Assembly: GCA_040255925.1 (NCBI GenBank)
Contig: JBDZVX010000001.1
Span: 27,339-91,338 of the forward strand
Direction of reading: 5' to 3'
Source of the DNA: Nitrolancea sp040255925
GTDB lineage: Bacteria > Chloroflexota > Chloroflexia > Thermomicrobiales > Thermomicrobiaceae
Length of the DNA stretch: 64,000 nucleotides
The notes beneath the pieces were generated by a model. The model ran no database searches. It saw only the letters and a program-made list of their open reading frames with translations, and was not told where the DNA came from. This document shows positions 26,353-34,833 of this stretch, one piece after another (within the stretch, counting starts at the first letter, position 1; every line of letters begins with the position of its first letter). The position numbers were made by a program, and so were the translations under genes.

Positions 26353-26725
26353 GTGTTTAGTCCGCTCTCTCGATGCGATCGAATGTCATCCGTGGCCTCT
26401 AGAAACGTCCCCGCATCGCTGTCTAAACGCGGAAGGAGGCACATAACTCGCCGGCCGAACGCTTGCGCGGTCTGGTCCAGCATCAGAAACCGTTCAAATC
26501 CGAAAACCCCGGATGCGATGCCGTTTGTGTCTCTCCTTGGACACATGGGGGCACCTTCTTCTTGATGAAGTCGCGGGACAGGCATCGCCTCAGACCCAAG
26601 CAATCTCCATCGGTTAATTCTACCAAGTTGACGGAAAATACGCCAAAATTAGCGGGCTGACGTCTTCCCGCTGGAACCGGAAACCCGGGTGGCGCGGGCG
26701 CTCTATCCGGTTAGAGTGTTCATGT
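26353..26725. other. Intergenic region upstream of the membrane protein-gyrB pair
   Basis: 373 bases between the membrane protein gene and the M28 peptidase gene, which lies upstream of it on the same strand. A 96-codon minus-strand frame (26313-26603) overlaps the gene start and has an unconvincing composition. The region is more AT-rich than its surroundings between 26600 and 26650, where a candidate minus-strand promoter sits. No RNA gene is recognisable. Confidence 0.4.
26617..26646 (-). promoter_or_regulatory. Candidate promoter for the membrane protein-gyrB transcript
   Basis: Read on the minus strand, TTGGCG (26641-26646) and TAGAAT (26617-26622) are separated by 18 bases, about 265 bases upstream of the GTG at 26352. 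The long leader lowers confidence. Confidence 0.35.
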
Positions 26726-28081
26726 TCACGAGGAAAACTGGAACTCGATCCAGCGCCAGATAAGGTCGGAGATATCGGCTATCAACTGGAAATCGACGTT
26801 CTCCACGCGGTCATCCGGGGTGTGATGGACCGGTTCCGTCCCCCAAATATGTGTTGCCACCATCACGGCGGGGAAACCTTGCCGGCGTAGCTCCTCATCA
26901 TCGCTGAGATACCCAGGTTTTGTCATCCACATCAATTGCTGCTCTTCAGTGCTCACCTTCACCATATCCAGGTAGATCCAGCGCGACCGGCGGTCCCCAT
27001 TGATAAAGTACTGACCATCGTTCGGAATCCCGACCGAGTCAAGATTCACGACGGCGCGGATGTCAGCGTCGTTGGATTTGAGGCGTGTTGCGTAGGCGGT
27101 ACTGCCGAGCAGGCCCGGCTCTTCGGCACCGAACGCCACGAAACTCACCGGGTGGGGAAAACCTTGCTTGGCCAGCCGGTAAGCCTGATCAAGCATCACG
27201 GTGATCCCGCTAGCGTTGTCATCGGCGCCGGGAGCAGCCTCCCCACGCGGGGAGACCGAGTCATAGTGTGCCGTGATCAGGAACGGCGCTGGGGAGCGCT
27301 GAACGTTCGGTGGGTCCGCCACGACGTTCACCTGGTGCCCACCCTGCATATCGAAGAAGTCATCGTAATGCACCGCATAGCCCATTTCGGCGAAGCGACA
27401 GAACAGGTACCCGGCCGCCCTCACCGTTCCAGGACTGTCGAACTCCCGGTCAGGTATCGCGGCATCTGGACTGGCACCGATACTGGAAAAGGTGGTGAGT
27501 GTTTGCTCCCGCGAGAATTCCTCGCCGGAAGAAGAGGAGTCACACGCTGGGATAAGCTTCTCTACCCAGATCCCGGCCGCATACAACTCGGTAATATGCA
27601 GAGGTACCCGGTCGGCCACGATCAAGCGTACATCGCCGGAGCTATCGCGGACGGTGCCATACGAGGCAACCATCATTTCCTGATCGTTACGCACCTTGGT
27701 GAGGACGTAGAGCGGCACGGTATCCCGGCTCGGCCAGGCGACCGTGACCGCGTGGCCCGCATTCCGCAGCTCGTTGAGCATCGCCGCGTCCGCCGCCGCA
27801 TACGTGACATTGCCCTTGCTCCAGAGCGAAGGAACGTTGGCGTCGGCCGGCACGCGAATGATGCATCCCTTGGTGCAGAGCGGATCTTCGACAACCGGCG
27901 GCGGCGAATATTCGGCACGAGCGGTACCCGGATCGCCAAGGGGGATACGTGGCGGTGCTGGGGTCTCTGACGGAGCATTCCGGCCGACCGCGGATGCGCC
28001 GAGCACAAGCAACAGCATAAATCCCGCGATGAGCGCTCTCGGTACTCGGCTTTCCGGCGGTCTCCAGTGACGCCTGATCAC
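26726..28081 (-). CDS. M28-family zinc aminopeptidase, exported
   Basis: 451 residues with an N-terminal signal anchor (ALIAGFMLLLVLGASAVG, about 17-34), then a PA-like spacer and the M28 catalytic domain. The two-zinc ligand set is intact: His in TAHYDSVS, bridging Asp in GADDNASG, the general-base/ligand Glu pair in FGAEEPGLLGS, Asp in VNLDSVG and the late His in VHHTPDD. Family members are secreted or periplasmic aminopeptidases or glutaminyl cyclase-like enzymes; the SVSPRGEAAPGADDNASG loop is aminopeptidase-type. It is oriented with the PBP gene, 101 bases downstream of it, and may recycle cell wall or external peptides. The substrate is not predictable. Confidence 0.88.
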   Translation of the reverse strand: MIRRHWRPPESRVPRALIAGFMLLLVLGASAVGRNAPSETPAPPRIPLGDPGTARAEYSPPPVVEDPLCTKGCIIRVPADANVPSLWSKGNVTYAAADAAMLNELRNAGHAVTVAWPSRDTVPLYVLTKVRNDQEMMVASYGTVRDSSGDVRLIVADRVPLHITELYAAGIWVEKLIPACDSSSSGEEFSREQTLTTFSSIGASPDAAIPDREFDSPGTVRAAGYLFCRFAEMGYAVHYDDFFDMQGGHQVNVVADPPNVQRSPAPFLITAHYDSVSPRGEAAPGADDNASGITVMLDQAYRLAKQGFPHPVSFVAFGAEEPGLLGSTAYATRLKSNDADIRAVVNLDSVGIPNDGQYFINGDRRSRWIYLDMVKVSTEEQQLMWMTKPGYLSDDEELRRQGFPAVMVATHIWGTEPVHHTPDDRVENVDFQLIADISDLIWRWIEFQFSS

Positions 28082-28182
28082 CCGGAGTTCCCCCCCTCAG
28101 TCGCGCCCATCGAACTGTCGCTGATCCTGAGCGCCACCCCCAGCCAGCTACTGCCGGTCCTCACTTCAAATCAACTACTTAA

Positions 28183-29844
28183 CTACGGCGACGCCTTTTG
28201 CAGGGCCGCTTGAAGGAGCTGACGCCCGATCGGCAGCGCGACCTTACTCCCCTCGCCCCCATGCTCCACCACCACCGCAACGACATACTGTGGATCTTCC
28301 TCCCCGGCGAAGCCGATGAACCACGCATGCGGCTGCTGCCCGCTCACCTCCGCCGTTCCCGTCTTTCCGCCCACAACATACCCGGGGATTTGCGCCCCGG
28401 ATGCATACCCATTTTCGACGGACTGGATCATGATATCCCGTACGTCGGCGGCCGTTTCGGACTTGATCGCGCGTCGCCACGTCCGCGATTTGCCCTGTTG
28501 GAGCGAGTCCCCATCGGCATCGCTGATGTGATCCAGGAGATAGGGGCGCATCATCTCCCCGTCGTTGGCGATAGCTCCCGCGACCTCCGCCATTTGAAGC
28601 GGCGTCACCAGGAGCTGGCCCTGCCCAAAGGCGGTATCGGCCAGCGACGATCGGTTGGATAAAAAGTCAGGCGTCGTCGAGATCTTGCTCGGCGCGACCG
28701 GCATATCAAACGGGATATCCTCACCCAATCCAAACCGCGCCGCGTAATCGGTCAGACGTTCCGGACCAAGCTGCATCCCAACCTGGGCGAACACGACGTT
28801 AAGTGAGTAGCCGTAGGCTTCGGTCAACGTGTAGCTCACCCGGTTCTCGTTGGGCCGGTTCTGTTCGACGATCACACGGTCATCGACGGTGAACGCCCCT
28901 TCGTCCCGGTACACCGTATCCGGCTTGGCAGTCCCACTATCGATCGCCGCGGCCAGCGTGACCGTCTTGAAGATGGAACCGGGCGCGTAAAGCCCCTGGG
29001 TAGGACGGAACAAGAGCGGGGAGCCATCCTGCTTGGTCAAGGTATCCCAGTAGGCGCTGGCCTGCTGGATTTCCTCCTCGGATTGGTTCCCGGAATTCGC
29101 GTACAGCTTGTTCGGATCGAAGCTGGGTTTGCTCGCCATCGCCAGGATCGCGCCGGTTTTTGCGTCCATAAGCACCGCCGCGCCATTACGGTCGCCGAGC
29201 AATTGATCCGCCTGATCCTGGAGCGCGAGATCGAGCGTCAGCGTGACATCGTACCCCTGCTTTGGACGGTGTAGGACCTCATCCAGCCATTCGGAAACCG
29301 GATTACCGCCGTTCTGCCCCGTCAGAAAGTCGTCATAGGCCGACTCAAGGTTATTAGTGCCGTACAGGAGCGGAGAATAGAAGCCGGCGAGATACGCCGC
29401 GGCCGGCTCGGGGTAGGAGCGGATTTTCGTGCCGTCATCTTGTCGCTGGGTGCTCGCGAGAATTTGCCCGTCGTGCGCCAGGATTCGGCCGCGAATCGCT
29501 TCCGCCGCTTGGATCCGGGCACGGGGATTTGCGATGACCGTGCCGTCCTGCCCTGTCCCAGCATAGGTGAGGATCTCCGCGCTATCGGCCACTTGAAGCC
29601 GGACAAGCTGGATACTCACCATGATGAAACCAATGAAAAAGAGAAAGGCGCAGCGAATGACCGCCCGGTGCATCTTTGGAAGTGATGGAGCGACATTCGG
29701 CCAAAGCGCGGCCGTCAGGAGGACGAAGGTAACCGCCATCAGCCCGAGCCAGACTACCTGTGAGCCGCCCGTGGAGATATAGAACCCGTAGAGTACGACG
29801 AAGACCGCCGCGATCAACGCGGCCGAACGGATGAACGGGTTCAT
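28183..29844 (-). CDS. Penicillin-binding protein (class B transpeptidase, PbpA/FtsI type)
   Basis: 553 residues. Three short hydrophobic stretches in the first 75 residues precede a dimerisation/linker region and a transpeptidase domain with all three active-site motifs: Ser290-x-x-Lys293 in YAPGSIFKT, Ser347-Leu-Asn349 in YGYSLNVVF and Lys494-Thr-Gly in VGGKTGTAEV. It cross-links peptidoglycan stem peptides outside the membrane. The start ATG overlaps the stop of the FtsW/RodA gene by 4 bases, so the two products, a SEDS polymerase and its partner transpeptidase, are made together. The multi-helix N-terminus resembles the pbpA of rodA-pbpA pairs more than FtsI. Confidence 0.92.
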   Translation of the reverse strand: MNPFIRSAALIAAVFVVLYGFYISTGGSQVVWLGLMAVTFVLLTAALWPNVAPSLPKMHRAVIRCAFLFFIGFIMVSIQLVRLQVADSAEILTYAGTGQDGTVIANPRARIQAAEAIRGRILAHDGQILASTQRQDDGTKIRSYPEPAAAYLAGFYSPLLYGTNNLESAYDDFLTGQNGGNPVSEWLDEVLHRPKQGYDVTLTLDLALQDQADQLLGDRNGAAVLMDAKTGAILAMASKPSFDPNKLYANSGNQSEEEIQQASAYWDTLTKQDGSPLLFRPTQGLYAPGSIFKTVTLAAAIDSGTAKPDTVYRDEGAFTVDDRVIVEQNRPNENRVSYTLTEAYGYSLNVVFAQVGMQLGPERLTDYAARFGLGEDIPFDMPVAPSKISTTPDFLSNRSSLADTAFGQGQLLVTPLQMAEVAGAIANDGEMMRPYLLDHISDADGDSLQQGKSRTWRRAIKSETAADVRDIMIQSVENGYASGAQIPGYVVGGKTGTAEVSGQQPHAWFIGFAGEEDPQYVVAVVVEHGGEGSKVALPIGRQLLQAALQKASP

Positions 29845-31151
29845 GTCTTCCTCCAGTCAGGATCGCTGACACGGAGAAGCAGCCCAATAATGAGGAAATT
29901 GGTGAGCAGCGAGCTACCGCCGGAGCTGATGAAGGGGAGGGTAATACCGGTCAAGGGGATCAGCCGTACGACCCCTCCCAGGATGATCAGCGTTTGTAGC
30001 GCGAGGATCGTCGTCAACCCAACCGCCAGAAGCTTGGCAAACCCCGATTCGCTCCGCAGCGCGATGGTGAAGCCACGCGCGACCAGGAGCATGTAGAGAA
30101 TCAGGACGGCGAAGGTGCCGAGGAGACCAAGCTCCTCGCCAATGAGAGAAAAGACGTAGTCGGTCTGCACCACTGGGATCAGTTGCGGGTGTCCATAGCC
30201 GAGACCGGTACCAAACAGGTGACCGGCAGCCATAGCGTAGTCCGACTGAATCTGCTGAAAACCGGTATCGCTTGGATCAACCCAAGGATTGATCCAGTTC
30301 TGCGCTCGAATCGCCACACGCCCAAAGAGTTGGTACGAGACGACCACCGCGACGGCGAACGATCCGAGGCCGGTGGCGACGTAGAGCAGGCGACCGGTCG
30401 CGACATACAGCATCGTCAGGAAGATCCCAAAGAACAGGAGTGCCGTACCGAGGTTGTTCTGAAGGACGACCATCATTACCGACAGGAGCCACATCCCGAC
30501 CATCGGCATGAGATAGGGAATAGGCGGGAGCCGGACCGGTCCGAGCTGATAGGTGCCGGTAATGAGGTCACGGTACTCATCGAGATAGGCCGCGAAGAAG
30601 ACGACGAGGATGACCTTGACGATCTCATCCGGCTCCACCGTGAAAAAGCCGAAGTCCAACCATAACCGCGCGCCGTACGTCTCCTGACCGATGACCAGCG
30701 TGATAAGCATCAGCAGGACACCGCCGAACGCCCACGTGTACTTGTATCGCCGCAGCCAATCCAGCCGCCGGACCACCACCATCATCGCCCAGAGAAGGCC
30801 CAGCCCAATCGCGAGATAAAGGAGCTGCCGCTGAGCGAGATTTGTCCAACCGCCCCCGCGGTCGACAAACACCGGATGGAGCCGCTCGGTAACCAGGAGC
30901 CCGATACCGGCCAGCATCGCGACGATGGGAAAAAGGACTTGATCGCCTTTAAAGCCGGAGATACTTAGCCAAAATGACATGCCGAAGAGGAACGCGACGT
31001 AGGCCAGGCTAACCCAGATGTCGCTCCATGACCATGCCCGCTCGCCGGTTTGTACCAGGAAAATCGTCAGGAGACCGACGATCGCCATCAGCGATGGCAC
31101 CAGGAGGAGTTGGACTTCGGTGAGGCGAAACTGGCGAAGCCGGCCCATCAT
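29841..31151 (-). CDS. SEDS peptidoglycan glycosyltransferase (FtsW/RodA/SpoVE)
   Basis: 436 residues, about ten to twelve membrane helices. Family features include LWLDFGFFTVEPDEIVKVILVVFFAAYL (the catalytic-region Asp and Glu of the SEDS fold), QNNLGTALLFFGIFL, the SDYAMAAGHLFGTGLGYG block, EELGLLGTFAVL and the C-terminal LPFISSGGSSLLTNFLIIGLLL. SEDS proteins polymerise lipid II and work with the class B PBP encoded just downstream. FtsW and RodA cannot be separated by sequence here; the pairing with a PbpA-like protein and distance from division genes slightly favour RodA. Confidence 0.93.
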   Translation of the reverse strand: MMGRLRQFRLTEVQLLLVPSLMAIVGLLTIFLVQTGERAWSWSDIWVSLAYVAFLFGMSFWLSISGFKGDQVLFPIVAMLAGIGLLVTERLHPVFVDRGGGWTNLAQRQLLYLAIGLGLLWAMMVVVRRLDWLRRYKYTWAFGGVLLMLITLVIGQETYGARLWLDFGFFTVEPDEIVKVILVVFFAAYLDEYRDLITGTYQLGPVRLPPIPYLMPMVGMWLLSVMMVVLQNNLGTALLFFGIFLTMLYVATGRLLYVATGLGSFAVAVVVSYQLFGRVAIRAQNWINPWVDPSDTGFQQIQSDYAMAAGHLFGTGLGYGHPQLIPVVQTDYVFSLIGEELGLLGTFAVLILYMLLVARGFTIALRSESGFAKLLAVGLTTILALQTLIILGGVVRLIPLTGITLPFISSGGSSLLTNFLIIGLLLRVSDPDWRKT

Positions 31152-31274
31152 GCGTAACGACCAGACCCAGGCCGGTTTCGAACACCAGTCTCAACTCTCC
31201 GGAACCGGTGGTATCCGGCCGGAGGCACGGAATGTGCCCCAATCTTCCCTGCCACGTTTCCCGCCATCCACACC

Positions 31275-32138
31275 CTATTCAAGGTAGCGGCCGATGAGGA
31301 GATCCAAACGTTCCCGGGTTTCGGGGTCGATCCCTTCCCGCGCGGTGACGATCGCCTGAGCCAGCGACGAGCGGCATTCGCAGTCAGCAGCGTCGGCTAG
31401 CATCGGAATCACTCCCCGGATCACCGCTTGAGCCGTCTCTGTGTTCCGCCGCAGGTTCTCGATGACCGCGGAAACATTTACCGGCTCCTCGGTCTCGTGC
31501 CATACGTCATAATCGGTCGCCAACGCGAGGACAGCGTAGCAAAGTTCCGCCTCCCGTGCCAATCGAGCCTCCGGCATCGCCGTCATACCGATGACATCGA
31601 CGCCCCATGAGCGGTAGACGCGCGATTCAGCCTTGGTCGAAAATTGCGGTCCCTCTATGCAGATATAGGTGCCTCCCTCATGGACACGGGCACCGGCCGA
31701 ACGGGCCGCGGCGACTAGCGACGGGCGAAGCGCCGGACAGAATGGATCGGCTAACGTCACGTGGACCACCAGTCCCTCGTCAAAAAACGTGCGGACCCGG
31801 TGCAGAGTCCGGTCGAGAATTTGATCCGGTACAACGAGATCCAGCGGAACAATGTCCTTCCGCATGCTCCCAACCGCGTTAATCGATATCACTTGCTTCA
31901 CCCCGAGCGATTTCAGCGCCCAGAAGTTCGCGCGGGCGGGCACCTGGGACGGGCTGAACTGGTGGTAGCGCCCGTGGCGAGGAAGAAACGCAACCCGGAG
32001 TCCGGATAGCGTCCCGATCGTCAGGCTGTCACTGGGTTGACCGAACGGCGTCTCAATCGAAATCTGCTCCGCGTCCGCGAGGTCGGGCATGCGGTAGAGC
32101 CCGCTGCCGCCAATAATTCCAACCTGAATTTCCGCCAC
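31275..32138 (-). CDS. mtnP: S-methyl-5'-thioadenosine phosphorylase
   Basis: 287 residues from a GTG at 32138 with AAGGAG 9 bases upstream; the open frame continues to 32342 but the extra 68 residues are not family-like. It splits 5'-methylthioadenosine into adenine and methylthioribose-1-phosphate in methionine salvage. Conserved: IGIIGGSGLY-type start (VGIIGGSGLYRM), LPRHGRYHQFSPSQVPARANFWALK, AVGSMRKDIVP, CIEGPQFSTKAESR, and GMTAMPEARLAREAELCYA with TDYDVWH. The ...P(S/T) ligands typical of MTAP rather than PNP are present (Met-Thr in the GMTAMPEA loop). Cys-containing tail DAADCECRS is typical. It stands 123 bases upstream of the FtsW/RodA gene without clear functional linkage. Confidence 0.93.
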   Translation of the reverse strand: MAEIQVGIIGGSGLYRMPDLADAEQISIETPFGQPSDSLTIGTLSGLRVAFLPRHGRYHQFSPSQVPARANFWALKSLGVKQVISINAVGSMRKDIVPLDLVVPDQILDRTLHRVRTFFDEGLVVHVTLADPFCPALRPSLVAAARSAGARVHEGGTYICIEGPQFSTKAESRVYRSWGVDVIGMTAMPEARLAREAELCYAVLALATDYDVWHETEEPVNVSAVIENLRRNTETAQAVIRGVIPMLADAADCECRSSLAQAIVTAREGIDPETRERLDLLIGRYLE

Positions 32139-32353
32139 CGCGCCGATCTCCTTCGTCTCGTAGAACGTTCCCTCGGATATAAAGTGCCGCTTTCGTGCGA
32201 GCGCGTTGTTATACTGATCGCCGCGCCGCAAGGATACCGCTGACCGGCAAGGGGGCAACAGGAGCCGGTCACGAGCGCTTTTCCGCGAGCGGTCGAGGTA
32301 CGAGACCATGATCGAGCCGCTATCTGCCTGGGTCTTCAACATGAAATTGGGAA

Positions 32354-34075
32354 ATGGACCGCGAATCGAGCACCAAGCCCACGCGCACCGGTGAACGGCC
32401 TTCCACGCGGACGCCGAAGAACCGCCCTTGTCTCGTTACCCTGATCGCGCTCCTCCTCGTCGTCGCCAGCTTGGGCACGGAGGTGTGGAACGTCATCTCG
32501 TTTTCACCCTGGAACGCCACGCAGACCCGGCCCGATGCTGGTTCAGGCGGTTTCCCGCACAGTAAGGTGAATCCCTATGGCGTCAACACCTTCCTCAGCA
32601 ACGAGGTCGAGCAGTGGAAACGCGAGAAGACGATGGAGATGATCGCGGCGGCCGGTGTGGGCTGGATTAAGCAACAGATCCTCTGGAGTGATATTGAACC
32701 GCAACGGGGCAGCCATTGGGACGAAAAGTATCAGCAGGATGCCTGGAAAAAATATGATGACATCGTTGATCTCGCCGAACGGTACGGTGTCCGGATCATC
32801 GCTAGGCTGGACCATACGCCCGCTTGGGCACGGCCTCCGGATAGTACACCTGGAACCCCACCTTCGGATCCAAACGATTACGCGAACTTCGTTGCCGAAT
32901 TCACTCAACGCTACCGTGGTCGGGTCCAGTATCTCCAAATCTGGAATGAACCGAACCTATCGGTGGAATGGGGAGGCAAGATCGATCCCGATGGCTACTT
33001 CAAACTCCTCCAGGCTGCCTATATCCGAGCCAAGGAGGTCGATCCGAACGTCGTCATCCTCAGCGCACCCATGGCGATGACCAACGAGCATTCCGATCGC
33101 GCGATTCCCGAGTTCGACTACTGGGAGCGCCTCTACGAACTGGGCGCTGGGAAATATTTTGACATCATGACCGCCAGCGCCTATGGGCTGGATCAGCCGC
33201 CTACGGCCGCGCCGGACCCGTCCATCATCAACGTCCGCCGAGTCGAGCTGCTACGGAAGATGATGGAGGAGAACGGCGACGGCGCAAAAGCCGTCTGGTT
33301 GAACGAATACGGTTGGGACGCCGCGTCGGACGACATCCCACGGGACAAACTCATCTGGCAGCGAGTCACCGACGATCAGCAAGCAGCCTGGACCCCAGAG
33401 GGGATTACCTGGATGCGCCAGAACTGGCCATGGCTTGGAGCCGCTAGCATCTGGTATTTCCGGCAGAATGGTGACATCCCTCCGAATGCCCCCGAATACT
33501 ATTTCCGGATGGTCGATCTCGAATTCACGCCCCGGAAGGTCTACCTCTCGGTTCAAAAGGACGCAACAGCCCAGCAACTCGCTTTACCGGGAACCTATGG
33601 AGAGATGGAGGCGCCGATCATCGCCTTCGGACCCTGGGAGCGCATGGATGACATACGCGCCACAGATGGCCAGTACATCACCTCAGAGACCTCCGGGGCA
33701 TCTATCGAACTCCGGTTTTTTGGTTCAGACGTTGATCTCCTCCTTCCAAAGGAGCCCGGCCACGGCCTCCTCTACGTTGAGGTCGACGGCCGTCCAGCGA
33801 AAGGCTCGGCTATCCAGCAGGACCGATCAGGAAAGTCCATGATCGATCTGGAGACCGTGCGAGATTTCGACCGGGTTTCGGTCGTCTCAGGACTGGGAAA
33901 CGACCGGCCGCAAGCCGAGCATCGCCTTCGGTTAACGCTGGGCTCGAACAGCGCCTTCGCGCTTGATGGGGTCGTGATCGGTTATCATCGAGCGTATCTA
34001 CGGTTTATCCTGGTGAGTCTGCTCGGCCTGCTTGGTATCGGAGGCGCACTCCAATTGATGAGACGGCCATGGTAG
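32354..34075 (+). CDS. Membrane-anchored glycoside hydrolase (GH-A clan, GH39-like)
   Basis: 573 residues. A cytoplasmic basic start and a signal-anchor helix (LVTLIALLLVVASLGTEVW) precede a TIM-barrel domain. The acid/base is Glu199 in LQIWNEPNL and the nucleophile is Glu318 in VWLNEYGWD, the clan GH-A arrangement. WIKQQILWSDIEPQRG and RLDHTPAWARPP also fit GH39/GH5-like enzymes. From about residue 440 to 550 follows a beta-rich module (ASIELRFFGSDVDLLL, YVEVDGRPAKGS, AEHRLRLTLGSNSAFALDGV) and a last membrane helix. The same module recurs in the next gene. As the first gene of a polysaccharide cluster it probably trims or remodels the exported glycan; the linkage is unknown. The ribosome site is weak. 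Confidence 0.82.
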   Translation: MDRESSTKPTRTGERPSTRTPKNRPCLVTLIALLLVVASLGTEVWNVISFSPWNATQTRPDAGSGGFPHSKVNPYGVNTFLSNEVEQWKREKTMEMIAAAGVGWIKQQILWSDIEPQRGSHWDEKYQQDAWKKYDDIVDLAERYGVRIIARLDHTPAWARPPDSTPGTPPSDPNDYANFVAEFTQRYRGRVQYLQIWNEPNLSVEWGGKIDPDGYFKLLQAAYIRAKEVDPNVVILSAPMAMTNEHSDRAIPEFDYWERLYELGAGKYFDIMTASAYGLDQPPTAAPDPSIINVRRVELLRKMMEENGDGAKAVWLNEYGWDAASDDIPRDKLIWQRVTDDQQAAWTPEGITWMRQNWPWLGAASIWYFRQNGDIPPNAPEYYFRMVDLEFTPRKVYLSVQKDATAQQLALPGTYGEMEAPIIAFGPWERMDDIRATDGQYITSETSGASIELRFFGSDVDLLLPKEPGHGLLYVEVDGRPAKGSAIQQDRSGKSMIDLETVRDFDRVSVVSGLGNDRPQAEHRLRLTLGSNSAFALDGVVIGYHRAYLRFILVSLLGLLGIGGALQLMRRPW

Positions 34076-34833
34076 ACATGGACAACGCGGACATCGAGCC
34101 GGTCGCTCGCCCCAGTACCGTTCAGGTCTTGTGGCAGATGCTTGACCACCACGAACTCCCACTTCGGCTGCTCGGTGCGGCGCTGGGAGTTGTCCTCTTA
34201 CTCGTGCTTCTGACGATCAATCTGGAGATCCGTTTACCGGGTGTGCATTTGCCGGAAGGGGCACGGAGCGCCATCCGGCCAGGTCAGCTCTTACTGGCTC
34301 CCGGTCTGCATGGGCCGAATGATCCCGCCATCACCACCACGCCCGACTGGTTTACTCAACGGCTCAAGACCGAGACGGCGCTGGCAACGAACAGCCGGGG
34401 AGGAAAACTGAGCACGTCCTTTTACGGCACTGAGGTGAGCCTGGTCGCGCGGGTGGGTCCGGAGGCTGGACGGGTGTACATCCAGGTCGATGGCGCTCCG
34501 GTTCCTTCGCTATCCCAGGATGACTCGGGGAACAGCTATATCAACCTCAGGGACGAGGATGCGGTCAACGAGACCATTCCGATTGCCACGGGTCTCCCCC
34601 ATGCCGAGCACAGGCTGGAAATCACCAACGGCTCCGCCGGGCAACTCGCGATTTCCGGCATTCTGGTGGATGCCGCCACGCCATTCTCCTGGGCGTTCGC
34701 GTTAATGTACGCCGTGCTCGTTATCCTCCTGGTCGGGGTAGTCCGGGAAGTCCTCATCGCCATCGCGCGGCGATTTCAGTGGTTTCCGCCAACCCGTGGC
34801 CTCATTCTTTGGCGCTGGATGCGGCCGGACTGA
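34069..34833 (+). CDS. Membrane protein with the module shared with the upstream glycoside hydrolase
   Basis: 254 residues overlapping the hydrolase stop by 7 bases. One helix near the N-terminus (LLGAALGVVLLLVLLTINLEI), an external domain, and a C-terminal helix (WAFALMYAVLVILLVGVV) with a basic tail. The external domain (LSTSFYGTEVSLVARVGPEA, YIQVDGAPVPS, LPHAEHRLEITNGSAGQLAISGILVD) parallels residues 440-550 of the hydrolase in order and spacing, including the final DG/D(A/G)V-type strand, so the two are related by duplication. No catalytic residues are evident. It may bind glycan or hold the hydrolase. Its TGA overlaps the ATG of the next gene. Confidence 0.7.
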   Translation: MVDMDNADIEPVARPSTVQVLWQMLDHHELPLRLLGAALGVVLLLVLLTINLEIRLPGVHLPEGARSAIRPGQLLLAPGLHGPNDPAITTTPDWFTQRLKTETALATNSRGGKLSTSFYGTEVSLVARVGPEAGRVYIQVDGAPVPSLSQDDSGNSYINLRDEDAVNETIPIATGLPHAEHRLEITNGSAGQLAISGILVDAATPFSWAFALMYAVLVILLVGVVREVLIAIARRFQWFPPTRGLILWRWMRPD

